Shown here piece by piece: positions 16,748 to 25,038 of a stretch of DNA of 64,000 nucleotides. The stretch is from Lentibacillus populi (GTDB lineage: Bacteria > Bacillota > Bacilli > Bacillales > Amphibacillaceae), in the NCBI GenBank assembly GCA_014642895.1, contig BMJD01000010.1:1-64000 (forward strand). Direction: 5' to 3'. A program made the translations under genes and the position numbers. Position 1 is the stretch's first letter; each line of letters opens with the position of its first letter. The notes beneath the pieces are model-generated. The model had not been told where the DNA came from. It searched no databases and worked only from the letters and a program-made list of their open reading frames with translations.

Positions 16748-16764
16748 ATTCCTCACTCCGTTAA

Positions 16765-16977
16765 TTACTCAACTGGCTGGTCAATAAAATCTTTGTCATG
16801 AACATACGTATGCGAATTGGCAAGTTTTACCCGAATGCCGTCACCTGTATTAAAGGAACCGCCGCCAGCATAAGTTTTTGCCGAGCTTTCCGGGCACATG
16901 GAATATACGTCGCCAATATTAAAAATACTGGACGAAGCAACTGTTATGACTTTAACTGCACCTACTTTTGCTGGCAT
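16765..16977 (-). CDS. gerPA: spore germination protein GerPA
   Basis: The 70-residue GerPA is the first gene of the gerP operon. It has MPAKVGAVKV at the start and the SSIFNIGDVYSMCPES and GGGSFNTGDG segments shared with GerPF. A strong GGGGGA ribosome site precedes it. A sigma-K promoter would be expected upstream (16980-17035); I see a CATTAATAA stretch that resembles only loosely a sigma-K -10. Confidence 0.93.
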   Translation of the reverse strand: MPAKVGAVKVITVASSSIFNIGDVYSMCPESSAKTYAGGGSFNTGDGIRVKLANSHTYVHDKDFIDQPVE

Positions 16978-17042
16978 TGATAGTCCCCCTTCTTTATTAA
17001 TGAAAAAAATTGAAAATTAGCTATATTAATTTATTATCTGGA

Positions 17043-17313
17043 AAGGCTACGTCCGGCTCCAGCGCCCAGCGGCTAGTGCAACACCCGCCTCCGTACGATA
17101 AGTCAACATCCACTCGGGTAAGAAGGAAGGCCGACTAAAAGCGGACTTTGCGTCCAACGTCGGCATACCCCTTTTGCAGGGGCATGTTTCCTTTATCTCC
17201 TACGGTAGGATTGTTCGGTTAAGACCGCTGCTTTGCGCAACAACACCGAACCACCCACGTTGCGCGGGCGCAGCACATACGCCGCTAACCGGGCGCTTGC
17301 GCCTTTGTTCTAT
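17043..17313 (+). repeat. dispersed structured repeat, copy B (long form)
   Basis: This 271-base copy has the family ends GTCCGGCTCCAGCGCCCAGC and CGCCGCTAACCGGGCGCTTG, which can pair, and the inner pair CCGTACGATAAGTC / TTTATCTCCTACGG. Between and after these it carries extra hairpins: CCGAC...GTCGG, CCCCTTTTGCAGGGG and GTTCGGT...ACCGAAC. The same extra module occurs in copy C. No coding frame is evident; the element fills the gap between gerPA and the DUF418 gene. Confidence 0.8.
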
Positions 17314-17402
17314 AGTTTATGTGATTTTCCTAAATTGTTGAAACAGGGAAGGAAGTACAGCGAGCAGCAGCGAATATATAATTAGGAGGGAGGGGGTGGG
17401 AG

Positions 17403-18599
17403 ATGAACAGTCAAGCTGCTCCAATAAAAGAAGCAAGTCGCCTGCAATGGGTCGATGCCGCTCGCGGATTTGCGATATTTGGAATATTTATGGTGAACAT
17501 CGGAGCATTTTCCGCTCCATATTTTTTGTATGGTGGAGCAGAGGATACGTGGACTCAGACGATTGACCGCTATACGATGGAGATAATCGATATTTTCTTT
17601 CAGGCTAGTTTTTACACGTTATTCTCCCTATTATTTGGATTTGGTTTTCAAATGTTGAAGGAACGACTTGTGGAAAAAAATATTGATGTCGGTCCATTTT
17701 TGTTTCGCAGACTTTTTATCCTGATTTGTTTCGGTGTGATTCATGCTTTTTTCATTTGGAACGGAGACATTTTACTTTCATATGGCATTATCGGGCTGTT
17801 TCTGCCGGCATTTATCAATCGTTCGAACAAAACAATGGTAATCTGGGCAGTGCTGATTTTAGGTGGTAGTACATATGTCTATTCCCGTTTCTTATATGCC
17901 TTTAGGGATTATTTGGATTATTATGATGTTGCTGCCATTTATTTGGCGATAGAGCATTATAGCAGCAGTAATTTGCTTGTTATTCTCGGCCAGAATAGTA
18001 AAGACTGGTTTTACGCAAATGGCATATTCTCGTACTTTATGTTAGCAACAACATTATTACCGTTGTTCCTTTTCGGCATGTTTATCGCCCGGAAACGCTG
18101 GCTGCATCAGCCTGATAAAAACAAAAGTCTGCTTGTTACGGCATGGGTTATAAGTCTTGTTATTTTCCTGGTGTTAAAAATGGGGCCGTATGCGTACGGG
18201 AATCCGACATGGTTTTCGTATATTCAGGATAATATTGGCGGAACAGCATCCGCATTATTTTATGTCCTATCGATTGTGTTGCTAACCCAAACTAAAACGG
18301 GTATGAAACTAATGAAACCATTAACATATGTTGGTCGCATGTCACTAAGCAATTACATAACACAGTCGATTATCTGTTTTATCCTCTTTTATGGAGTCGG
18401 GTTTGGGTTGTATGGGTCAATCCGCCCAAGTGTTAGCGTGGTGATTGTTGTGATCGTTTTCGTTGGTCAAATTTTTGTGAGCAGATGGTGGTTTTCCCAT
18501 TTTCTGTTTGGTCCATTGGAATGGATTTGGCGGAGTTTAACATATTGGCAGCGGCAGCCACTGAAAAAGGTCCGAAAAGAACAGTTGTCTAGTGAATAG
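17403..18599 (+). CDS. DUF418 domain-containing membrane protein (YeiB family)
   Basis: The 398-residue protein is a multi-helix membrane protein of the DUF418/YeiB family. The typical N-terminus RLQWVDAARGFAIFGIFMVN (about residues 13-32) is present, followed by about ten hydrophobic helices and the C-terminal SNYITQSIICFILFYG and FGPLEWIWRSLTYW segments that define DUF418. The function of the family is unknown; it resembles acyltransferase-3-type membrane proteins. A GGGAGGGGGTGGGAG purine run gives the ribosome site. Confidence 0.88.
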   Translation: MNSQAAPIKEASRLQWVDAARGFAIFGIFMVNIGAFSAPYFLYGGAEDTWTQTIDRYTMEIIDIFFQASFYTLFSLLFGFGFQMLKERLVEKNIDVGPFLFRRLFILICFGVIHAFFIWNGDILLSYGIIGLFLPAFINRSNKTMVIWAVLILGGSTYVYSRFLYAFRDYLDYYDVAAIYLAIEHYSSSNLLVILGQNSKDWFYANGIFSYFMLATTLLPLFLFGMFIARKRWLHQPDKNKSLLVTAWVISLVIFLVLKMGPYAYGNPTWFSYIQDNIGGTASALFYVLSIVLLTQTKTGMKLMKPLTYVGRMSLSNYITQSIICFILFYGVGFGLYGSIRPSVSVVIVVIVFVGQIFVSRWWFSHFLFGPLEWIWRSLTYWQRQPLKKVRKEQLSSE

Positions 18600-18640
18600 C
18601 TATGCAAGTTGTAGACAGTAAACTGTGCAGCATCAACAAA

Positions 18641-18668
18641 ACAAGGCTTTCCAAATAGAAAGCCTTGT
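18641..18668. terminator. bidirectional terminator between DUF418 gene and rocD
   Basis: ACAAGGCTTTC and GAAAGCCTTGT form a perfect stem between the convergent genes ending at 18599 and 18675. It can serve both directions although the T-runs are short. Confidence 0.7.
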
Positions 18669-18674
18669 CACCTA

Positions 18675-19871
18675 TTACTCTGCTAAAACCTCTTTAATAT
18701 GCTTAATCGCCCAGTCCAAATCTTCTTTTTTAATAATAAGTGGAGGTGCAAAGCGAATTACATTTTCGTGTGTTTCTTTACATAGCAATCCTTTTTCTTT
18801 TAACGCCTCGCAATATGGACGGGCAGATTCCGTTAATTCAACGCCGATAAATAGTCCTTTGCCGCGAACTTCTTTAATCGCTGGGTTATCAATCTTACGC
18901 AATTCGTCCATCATATAATTGCCAAGTTCCAGTGAACGGTCTGCCAGGTTTTCTTCCTCCAGCACTTCAAGCGCGGCTACGGAGACTGCACATGCTAATG
19001 GGTTACCGCCGAATGTTGATCCATGTGATCCGGGGTTAAATACACCAAGAATATCTTTGTTGGCGACGATGCAAGAGATTGGCATCACACCACCGCCAAG
19101 TGCTTTTCCTAAGATGAGAATGTCCGGGGTGACGTCCTCCCAGTCACAGGCAAACATTTTTCCAGTACGAGCAAGACCCGCCTGAATTTCATCGGCAATA
19201 TATAGTACGTTGTTCGCTTTACAAATTTCATATGCTTCCTTCAGAAACCCTTCCGGCGGGATAACGATACCTGCTTCCCCCTGGATTGGTTCAAATAGGA
19301 AGCCTGCCGTGTTTTCATTAATAGCTTCCTTCAATGCCTCAATATCGCCATATGGAATAAGTTTGATCCCTGGCAGCATTGGGCCAAATCCACGCTTGTA
19401 TTCTGCTTCTGATGATAGAGAAACCGCTGTCATGGTACGGCCATGGAAATTTCCTTCACAGGCAATGATCTCGGCCTTGCCTTCTGCAACACCTTTCACA
19501 TCGTATGCCCATCTGCGCGCAGCCTTGAAAGCTGTTTCGACAGCCTCGGCACCAGTATTCATTGGCAGGGCATTTTCTTTGTTTGTCAATTTGCAAATTT
19601 TTTCATACCATGGGCCTAACTGATCATTGTGAAAGGCACGAGAAGTTAATGTTACGCGATCAGCTTGTTGTTTTAATGCTTCAATAATTTTCGGGTGCCG
19701 ATGTCCCTGATTAACTGCTGAATAGGCACTTAGCATATCCATGTAGCGGTTGCCCTCTGGATCCTCTACCCAAACACCTTCTGCTTTTGTTATCACAACA
19801 GGGAGCGGATGATAATTTTTTGCCCCGTACTCCTGGGTTTGATCGATAATTTGTTGACTTGATTGTGCCAT
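18675..19871 (-). CDS. rocD: ornithine aminotransferase
   Basis: RocD is the PLP-dependent enzyme that converts ornithine plus 2-oxoglutarate to glutamate semialdehyde and glutamate in arginine use and proline synthesis. The 398-residue protein has the class-III aminotransferase layout: [15 protein letters not shown] near residue 47, [12 protein letters not shown] near 102, the GNFHGRT segment, [12 protein letters not shown] near 225 and the PLP lysine in [10 protein letters not shown]. The start is placed at 19871 because AGGAGGGATAAG precedes it; the longer upstream frame has no family match. It stands alone, not in a roc operon. Confidence 0.95.
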   Translation of the reverse strand: MAQSSQQIIDQTQEYGAKNYHPLPVVITKAEGVWVEDPEGNRYMDMLSAYSAVNQGHRHPKIIEALKQQADRVTLTSRAFHNDQLGPWYEKICKLTNKENALPMNTGAEAVETAFKAARRWAYDVKGVAEGKAEIIACEGNFHGRTMTAVSLSSEAEYKRGFGPMLPGIKLIPYGDIEALKEAINENTAGFLFEPIQGEAGIVIPPEGFLKEAYEICKANNVLYIADEIQAGLARTGKMFACDWEDVTPDILILGKALGGGVMPISCIVANKDILGVFNPGSHGSTFGGNPLACAVSVAALEVLEEENLADRSLELGNYMMDELRKIDNPAIKEVRGKGLFIGVELTESARPYCEALKEKGLLCKETHENVIRFAPPLIIKKEDLDWAIKHIKEVLAE

Positions 19872-20106
19872 CTTATCCCTCCTGGTTTTTGGAAAAACGC
19901 TGCTTAAATTGAGCGGCAAGTTCGTGTTTTTCCGAATTCTAAAGTGAAATACAATACATTTTTCATTATAACAGTTTTCTGTATGTTTGACTTCCCTTAG
20001 CAATGTTCATATAATTTTCAAATGAATTTATTGGATGGACATGATATGATAGCTTTATTAGGCAAATAAATTGGCCAGTATGAAAAACATTGAGGAGGAA
20101 CTTCGG

Positions 20107-20475
20107 GTGAATACACATTTACACATAACAGCTTGGGCATTGGCCTTTATCTTGTTTATTATTGTTGTCATACTCAATAAGCAAGGGAAGGCGAAGGGTG
20201 CAAAAATTGTTCAAATGATTTTAAGACTGGATTATTTACTGATCCTGTATTCAGGCGGGGCATTGCTGGCAAAATATTTTGGTGGAAGTCCAATGATGGG
20301 AGAGGCCATCTTTAAAGGACTTGCAGGTATCTGGGCAATATTTGCCATGGAAATGATCAGCTTGAAAACAGGTCGGGAAGAGCCGACCAAAAGCTGGTGG
20401 ATCCAATTGGTAATCGCTGTATTGTTAACAATGGTTTTAGGATTTGGTCGACTGCCAGGCGGCTTATTGCCATAA
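20107..20475 (+). CDS. yisL: YisL family (DUF1516) membrane protein
   Basis: The 122-residue protein has four hydrophobic helices and begins MNTHLHITAWALAFILFI, as in the YisL family. A GTG start is chosen because GAGGAGG lies 8 bases upstream; ATGs further upstream would overlap this site. The function of YisL is not known. A strong terminator follows at once. Confidence 0.88.
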   Translation: MNTHLHITAWALAFILFIIVVILNKQGKAKGAKIVQMILRLDYLLILYSGGALLAKYFGGSPMMGEAIFKGLAGIWAIFAMEMISLKTGREEPTKSWWIQLVIAVLLTMVLGFGRLPGGLLP

Positions 20476-20480
20476 ACTAT

Positions 20481-20526
20481 AAAGGGCAAGCCCCCATTAC
20501 CTCTGGGAGACTTGCCCTTTATTTTT
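20481..20526. terminator. terminator between yisL and the siderophore-binding gene
   Basis: AAAGGGCAAG and CTTGCCCTTT form a stem with T-rich flanks on the plus strand and A-rich DNA on the other side, so it can end both convergent transcripts. Confidence 0.85.
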
Positions 20527-21487
20527 ATTTCACCAATTCTTTTAACACATCATCAATTGTTTTCTCTGATGCAATTAGTCCTTTATTTGTCCAATGGCTT
20601 GGGTCGTTCAGGGTATAAACATGATCATTTTTGGCCGCCGGCGTATTTTGCCAGACTTGACTATTTTGTAATGTTTCCATTCCTTGCTCGCCTTCTTCAG
20701 CCAATAGAAAGACATGATCCGCTTTCAGTTCGGATAGCTTTTCGATGGAAATCGGATTCCATTGCGCTTTTGCATTACCTAAACTATCAACTAATGCTGG
20801 CACTTGCAATCCAAGATCGGAATAAAGTACGTCAGCAACATGACGGTCTTTCTCAAATAGATAAAATTTATCTCCCATGACCATTATAGCAGCAACCGTC
20901 TGATCACCAATTGCGTCAGTAAGCTTTGCTTTTGCGTCTTGCACCTTATCCTTATACTGGTTTAAAACATCCGTAGCTTTGTCTTGTTTTTGGAATATTT
21001 TTCCGAACGTTTCAATTTGTTTTTTCCAGTCGGTGGTCACTTCTTCAGGCATAACGTATGTTGGTGCGATCTTTTGATAATCCTCATAGCTTCCTTCATA
21101 ACTGTCAAGATTACTTTCCAGGATAATTAAATCCGGACTTTTCTCAAGCACTTGCTCAACAGGCAGGTTCCATTCAATTCGCGGTACATCCTTGAGCTCG
21201 TCTTCCAAATAATTTTGGATTGATTCACCGATGGACCACTTGGCAACGGGCGTTATCCCTAATGCTAATAAAGCATCTTCGTGATACGGCGCAATGACAT
21301 TCTTGATGTCTGCCGGTAAGGTTACCTCACCCATTTTACTATCAAGTGTTACCTCTGTATTACCCTCTGATTCCGTTTTGGACTCATTTGTTTGCTTATC
21401 ATCTGCACTATTTCCACAAGCAGCAATAATCATGGATAGTACAACTAGTAAGGCGAAGATGGTAAGACGTGATGGGATTCGTTTCAT
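20525..21487 (-). CDS. iron-siderophore ABC transporter substrate-binding lipoprotein
   Basis: A 320-residue class-III periplasmic-binding-type lipoprotein that captures ferric siderophores at the cell surface. The N-terminal signal ends in the lipobox IAAC (Cys24), followed by a Ser/Thr/Glu linker. The body has the two-lobe fold signature (VIAPYHEDALLALGITPVA; LPVEQVLEKSPDLII; WNPISIEKLSELKADHVFLL). It is divergent from two FecCD permease genes, with Fur-type boxes between, as in the B. subtilis yfiY / yfiZ-yfhA locus. Which siderophore it binds cannot be read. No ATPase gene is next to it, so a general ATPase such as YusV may serve it. Confidence 0.9.
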   Translation of the reverse strand: MKRIPSRLTIFALLVVLSMIIAACGNSADDKQTNESKTESEGNTEVTLDSKMGEVTLPADIKNVIAPYHEDALLALGITPVAKWSIGESIQNYLEDELKDVPRIEWNLPVEQVLEKSPDLIILESNLDSYEGSYEDYQKIAPTYVMPEEVTTDWKKQIETFGKIFQKQDKATDVLNQYKDKVQDAKAKLTDAIGDQTVAAIMVMGDKFYLFEKDRHVADVLYSDLGLQVPALVDSLGNAKAQWNPISIEKLSELKADHVFLLAEEGEQGMETLQNSQVWQNTPAAKNDHVYTLNDPSHWTNKGLIASEKTIDDVLKELVK

Positions 21488-21522
21488 ATATGTAATTCTC
21501 CTTTTTAATGTTTTCCCTAACG

Positions 21523-21541
21523 GTAATGATAATCATTTTCA
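21523..21541. promoter_or_regulatory. Fur box (binding-protein side)
   Basis: GGTAATGATAATCATTTTC matches the 19-base Fur consensus GATAATGATAATCATTATC in 16 positions by eye. It lies 36 bases before the lipoprotein start on the minus strand, so it should repress this gene when iron is plentiful. Confidence 0.8.
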
Positions 21542-21618
21542 ATTGAATTGTCAATTAATTGTTGAATCCTTCGATCAAATATCATTGCAGTACATAACGT
21601 TTACGATTATACTTTTAA

Positions 21619-21637
21619 TTGATTATGATTATCAATC
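21619..21637. promoter_or_regulatory. Fur-like palindrome (permease side)
   Basis: ATTGATTATGATTATCAAT is a near-perfect palindrome with TGATTAT-ATTATCA arms, close to the Fur consensus. It lies 41 bases before the first permease gene. Two boxes in one divergent gap would allow separate control of the two transcripts. Confidence 0.6.
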
Positions 21638-21677
21638 AAATTGATTTGCCGAGCACATTTAGTAAAGTCAGGGGAAT

Positions 21678-22697
21678 ATGATGTTTTCAATGATAAAAAA
21701 TTCGCACGCACTTAAATTAGCAATTAATGTAGTTGCATTACTAGCTTTAGTTTTTTCCATCGGAATATCTGTTTCTTATGGTGCTGTTGATATAAAACTA
21801 TCAACTGTTTGGCAAGCCATTTTTCACTTTGAGAGTAAGCTCACCTCTCATCAAGTAATCCAGGAATTGCGCTTACCTAGGGCGATTGCTGCAGCATTAG
21901 TTGGTTCGTTTTTAGCCGTATCAGGGGCAATTATGCAAGGACTGACCCGAAACCCCTTGGCATCGCCATCCATCATGGGGGTTACCGATGGCGCTGCATT
22001 TACGCTTGTAATGATGCTTGCCTTTTTCCCGGGAGCAGGTAATTTGGGCTATACCATGGCAGCTTTTGCCGGTGCTGGTATAGCGGTTGTCCTTGTGTTT
22101 ATGGTTGGTTCCTTTTCCACAAGTGGCCTGACTCCTGTTAAATTAGCTTTAGCTGGTGTAGCAATCGGAACCATGTTAAGTTCTTTGTCCTCCGTTATTT
22201 CATTACACTTCCAGCTTGAAAAAGAAATGGGTTTCTGGATTGCCGGCGGACTAGCTGGTGTAAATTGGACGTCGATTCACATCCTGCTACTGTCTGGTGC
22301 AGCAGGTTTATTTTTGGCATTTTTTATTGCTAGATCAATCACATTGCTAAGCCTTGGTGAAGATGTTTCAACTGGTTTGGGACAGAATAATGTGGTAACG
22401 AAGGTAATTGGTATTATTGCTGTATTAGTCCTGACCGGATCGGCTGTTTCCATTGCCGGTACGATTGCATTTGTTGGTTTAATTGTGCCACACATTACCA
22501 GGTTTATTATTGGCACAGATTATCGCTGGATTATCCCGACCTCAGCAATATTTGGCGCTCTTTTGTTAGTGATATCTGATGTAACAGCGCGTTTAGTTAA
22601 TTCTCCCTTTGAAACGCCGGTAGGAGCTATTACATCACTCATTGGTGTACCTTTCTTTCTATATTTAGCACGTGGCAGTGGGGGGAGTAAATCATGA
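21678..22697 (+). CDS. FecCD-family iron-siderophore permease, first subunit
   Basis: The 339-residue, about ten-helix permease moves ferric siderophore across the membrane together with its partner encoded next. Family marks are LRLPRAIAAALVGSFLAVSGAIMQGLTRNPLASPSIMG (about residues 68-105) and FVGLIVPHITRF near the C-terminus, the region that contacts the ATPase. ATGATG gives two possible starts. The TGA overlaps the ATG of the next gene (ATGA). Confidence 0.92.
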   Translation: MMFSMIKNSHALKLAINVVALLALVFSIGISVSYGAVDIKLSTVWQAIFHFESKLTSHQVIQELRLPRAIAAALVGSFLAVSGAIMQGLTRNPLASPSIMGVTDGAAFTLVMMLAFFPGAGNLGYTMAAFAGAGIAVVLVFMVGSFSTSGLTPVKLALAGVAIGTMLSSLSSVISLHFQLEKEMGFWIAGGLAGVNWTSIHILLLSGAAGLFLAFFIARSITLLSLGEDVSTGLGQNNVVTKVIGIIAVLVLTGSAVSIAGTIAFVGLIVPHITRFIIGTDYRWIIPTSAIFGALLLVISDVTARLVNSPFETPVGAITSLIGVPFFLYLARGSGGSKS

Positions 22698-23716
22698 CAT
22701 CAGAGAAAACCTTGAAACGAAAAAGCTTTATAGCATTAATAGGTCTATTAATCGTGCTCATTGTGGTAATGTTTTTTGTTAGTTTAAGTATCGGGGTTAT
22801 TAAAATAGCACCGTTAGATGTGATTCGTACCTTGTTTGGTTACGGAACAGCTAAACAAGAGCTTGTTCTATTTGATTTCCGGTTGCCAGGAATCATTCTT
22901 GCTTTATTAATTGGAGCGGGACTAGCTGTGTCAGGGGTGATATTGCAAGGGGTAACGCAAAATGAACTTGCTGATCCTGGAATATTGGGAATCAATACGG
23001 GAGCAGGGCTTGCCGTTGTGTTATTTATCTTTTTTTTCCAGGATACATTAAACGCGGGAAGTACCTTATCTGCTTTTATCATGCCACTATTCGCTCTGAT
23101 CGGAGCTCTTTTTGCAGCACTATTGATTTATGCCTTGGCATGGAAGAATGGTGTTAATCCAATTCGGCTTATTTTAGTAGGAATTGGTGTTAATGCTGCT
23201 TTTAGTGCGGCATTAATCATAATTCAATTAAAAATGGACCCACAGGATTTTCGCCAGGCGACCGTTTGGCTGTCGGGTGATATATGGAATGCTGACTGGA
23301 ATTTTGTGTTTGCTTTATTGCCCTGGATTTTCATTTTAATTCCGTATGCCATGCATAAGGCACGCAGCTTAAATGTGTTAAATCTGGGTGATGAGATAGC
23401 GGCGGGGCTTGGCTCAAAGGTGGAGAATGAGCGGCGAATTCTTTTAATGCTAGCAGTTGCGCTTGCTGGTGCTTGTGTTGCTGCAGGTGGAGGAATTGCC
23501 TTTCTCGGGCTTGTAGTCCCGCATATCGCGAGGCGAATTGTAGGTCCAACCCATCAGTTGATTATTCCGATTTCGACACTTGTCGGTGCCTTATTATTAA
23601 TGACAGCAGATATAATCGGGAAAAATCTGCTTACACCAACACAGATCCCGGTCGGCATTGTCGTTGCTATTTTAAGTACACCATATTTTGTATATTTATT
23701 GATGAAAACGAAGTAG
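22694..23716 (+). CDS. FecCD-family iron-siderophore permease, second subunit
   Basis: The 340-residue partner permease shows DFRLPGIILALLIGAG, AVSGVILQGVTQNELADPGILG and FLGLVVPHIARRIVGP, the same family marks as the first subunit. The two form the heterodimeric channel. Translation is coupled by a 4-base overlap. The N-terminus is basic (TSEKTLKRKS), as is usual for a cytosolic start. Confidence 0.92.
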   Translation: MTSEKTLKRKSFIALIGLLIVLIVVMFFVSLSIGVIKIAPLDVIRTLFGYGTAKQELVLFDFRLPGIILALLIGAGLAVSGVILQGVTQNELADPGILGINTGAGLAVVLFIFFFQDTLNAGSTLSAFIMPLFALIGALFAALLIYALAWKNGVNPIRLILVGIGVNAAFSAALIIIQLKMDPQDFRQATVWLSGDIWNADWNFVFALLPWIFILIPYAMHKARSLNVLNLGDEIAAGLGSKVENERRILLMLAVALAGACVAAGGGIAFLGLVVPHIARRIVGPTHQLIIPISTLVGALLLMTADIIGKNLLTPTQIPVGIVVAILSTPYFVYLLMKTK

Positions 23717-23881
23717 GGACAAGAGCGGTAGCGTACTGGTGAAAGGTTGGACAATGTTAGATCTGATTTGGGCAGTATTTCATCTAAATTGGACTGTAAA
23801 TCCTTCACTCCGGACAGAAATTACCTATTTTTGCCGGTATAGACGAACATCAAGCCAGAAAGTATAAAGGGGATAAAGCGG

Positions 23882-24889
23882 ATGGAAAAACAATTAGAGC
23901 TTTACGACGTTACAATTATTGGTGGCGGGCCGGTTGGCTTGTTTACGGCATTATATAGTGGGATGCGGGAAATGAAAACAAAGATAATCGAGTTTCTCCC
24001 TTTTCTTGGCGGAAAAGTTCCCTATTTTTATCCGGAAAAAATAATTCGTGATGTCGGTGGAATAGCTAAGATATCCGGGATAGGATTAACGGAGCAGCTA
24101 ATCGAACAAGCGAAAACGTTTGATCCGACGATAATCCTGGAGCAACAGGCAACCACTTTACAGAAATTAGAAAATGGTAATTTTATAGTTCGAACACAAA
24201 CCGGGGAAGAGCACTATACCCGGACGATTATCCTGGCAACAGGCTTTGGCGCTTTAAAAACAATCAAGCTCGGATTACCAGAAGCTCCTGTCTATGAAAA
24301 AACGAATTTACATTATTTTGTCCGGGAGCGTGAACGGTTCCGTGGTAGAAAAGTTATTATTTCTGGTGGTGGAAATACAGCGATTGATTGGGCAAATGAG
24401 CTCGAACCGATTGCCGCGGAGGTGAGCGTGGTTTACCGAAAAGATGCGTTTCCGGCGATGGAAAGTAGTGTAACGAAAATGCAACATTCATCCGTAAACA
24501 TTTTTACACCGTATAGCATTACCGGGTTGACCGGTAATGGAGAAGCAATAGCTGAAATTACAATTGAAAATGTCAAAACAGGTGAACAGAAAATACTCCC
24601 ACTTGACGATCTTATTGTCAATCATGGATTCGAAATCGATTTAGGTACTATTTCAGAATGGGGCTGTGACATGTTTGATGGGGTAATTAAAGTCGACAGT
24701 ACAATGCAGACGTCCATTCCTGGAATATTTGCAGTTGGTGATATTGCGTATTATCCGAACAAATTGCATTTAATCGCTGGTGGATTTAATGAAGGACCAA
24801 TTGCGGTAAACCATGCCAAACAGCACATTGCACCAAATGAGCAATTGGAAACACTGTTTTCGACTAACACGGACCGTTTTTCGGACTAA
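23882..24889 (+). CDS. FAD-dependent NAD(P)H oxidoreductase, ferredoxin-NADP reductase type 2 (YcgT/YumC-like)
   Basis: The 335-residue flavoprotein has an FAD-binding GGGPVGLFTALY near residue 14, a second nucleotide-binding GGGNTAIDWANEL near residue 163 and the C-terminal FAD contact GIFAVGDIAYYPNK. It lacks the CxxC of thioredoxin reductases, which places it with thioredoxin-reductase-like ferredoxin/flavodoxin reductases such as YumC and YcgT. It follows the siderophore permeases after 165 bases. Such flavin reductases can release iron from ferric siderophores, so a role in iron reduction is plausible; this is inference from position. Confidence 0.88.
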   Translation: MEKQLELYDVTIIGGGPVGLFTALYSGMREMKTKIIEFLPFLGGKVPYFYPEKIIRDVGGIAKISGIGLTEQLIEQAKTFDPTIILEQQATTLQKLENGNFIVRTQTGEEHYTRTIILATGFGALKTIKLGLPEAPVYEKTNLHYFVRERERFRGRKVIISGGGNTAIDWANELEPIAAEVSVVYRKDAFPAMESSVTKMQHSSVNIFTPYSITGLTGNGEAIAEITIENVKTGEQKILPLDDLIVNHGFEIDLGTISEWGCDMFDGVIKVDSTMQTSIPGIFAVGDIAYYPNKLHLIAGGFNEGPIAVNHAKQHIAPNEQLETLFSTNTDRFSD

Positions 24890-25038
24890 TTTTACTGAAT
24901 CCTGCCTTTTTGGAACTACTGCTTGTTAACAACCACCGTATTATGAATGATTTTTAACAATGTTGCCGGGATTGTTGACTATTGACCGAAAAGGAGAATA
25001 ATGAAAGGTAGGCGACTACTATTCTGGAGGAAATACAT

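Noticed and set aside
19210-19623. 137-codon frame opposite rocD
   Set aside because: Antisense to conserved aminotransferase sequence; no independent support.
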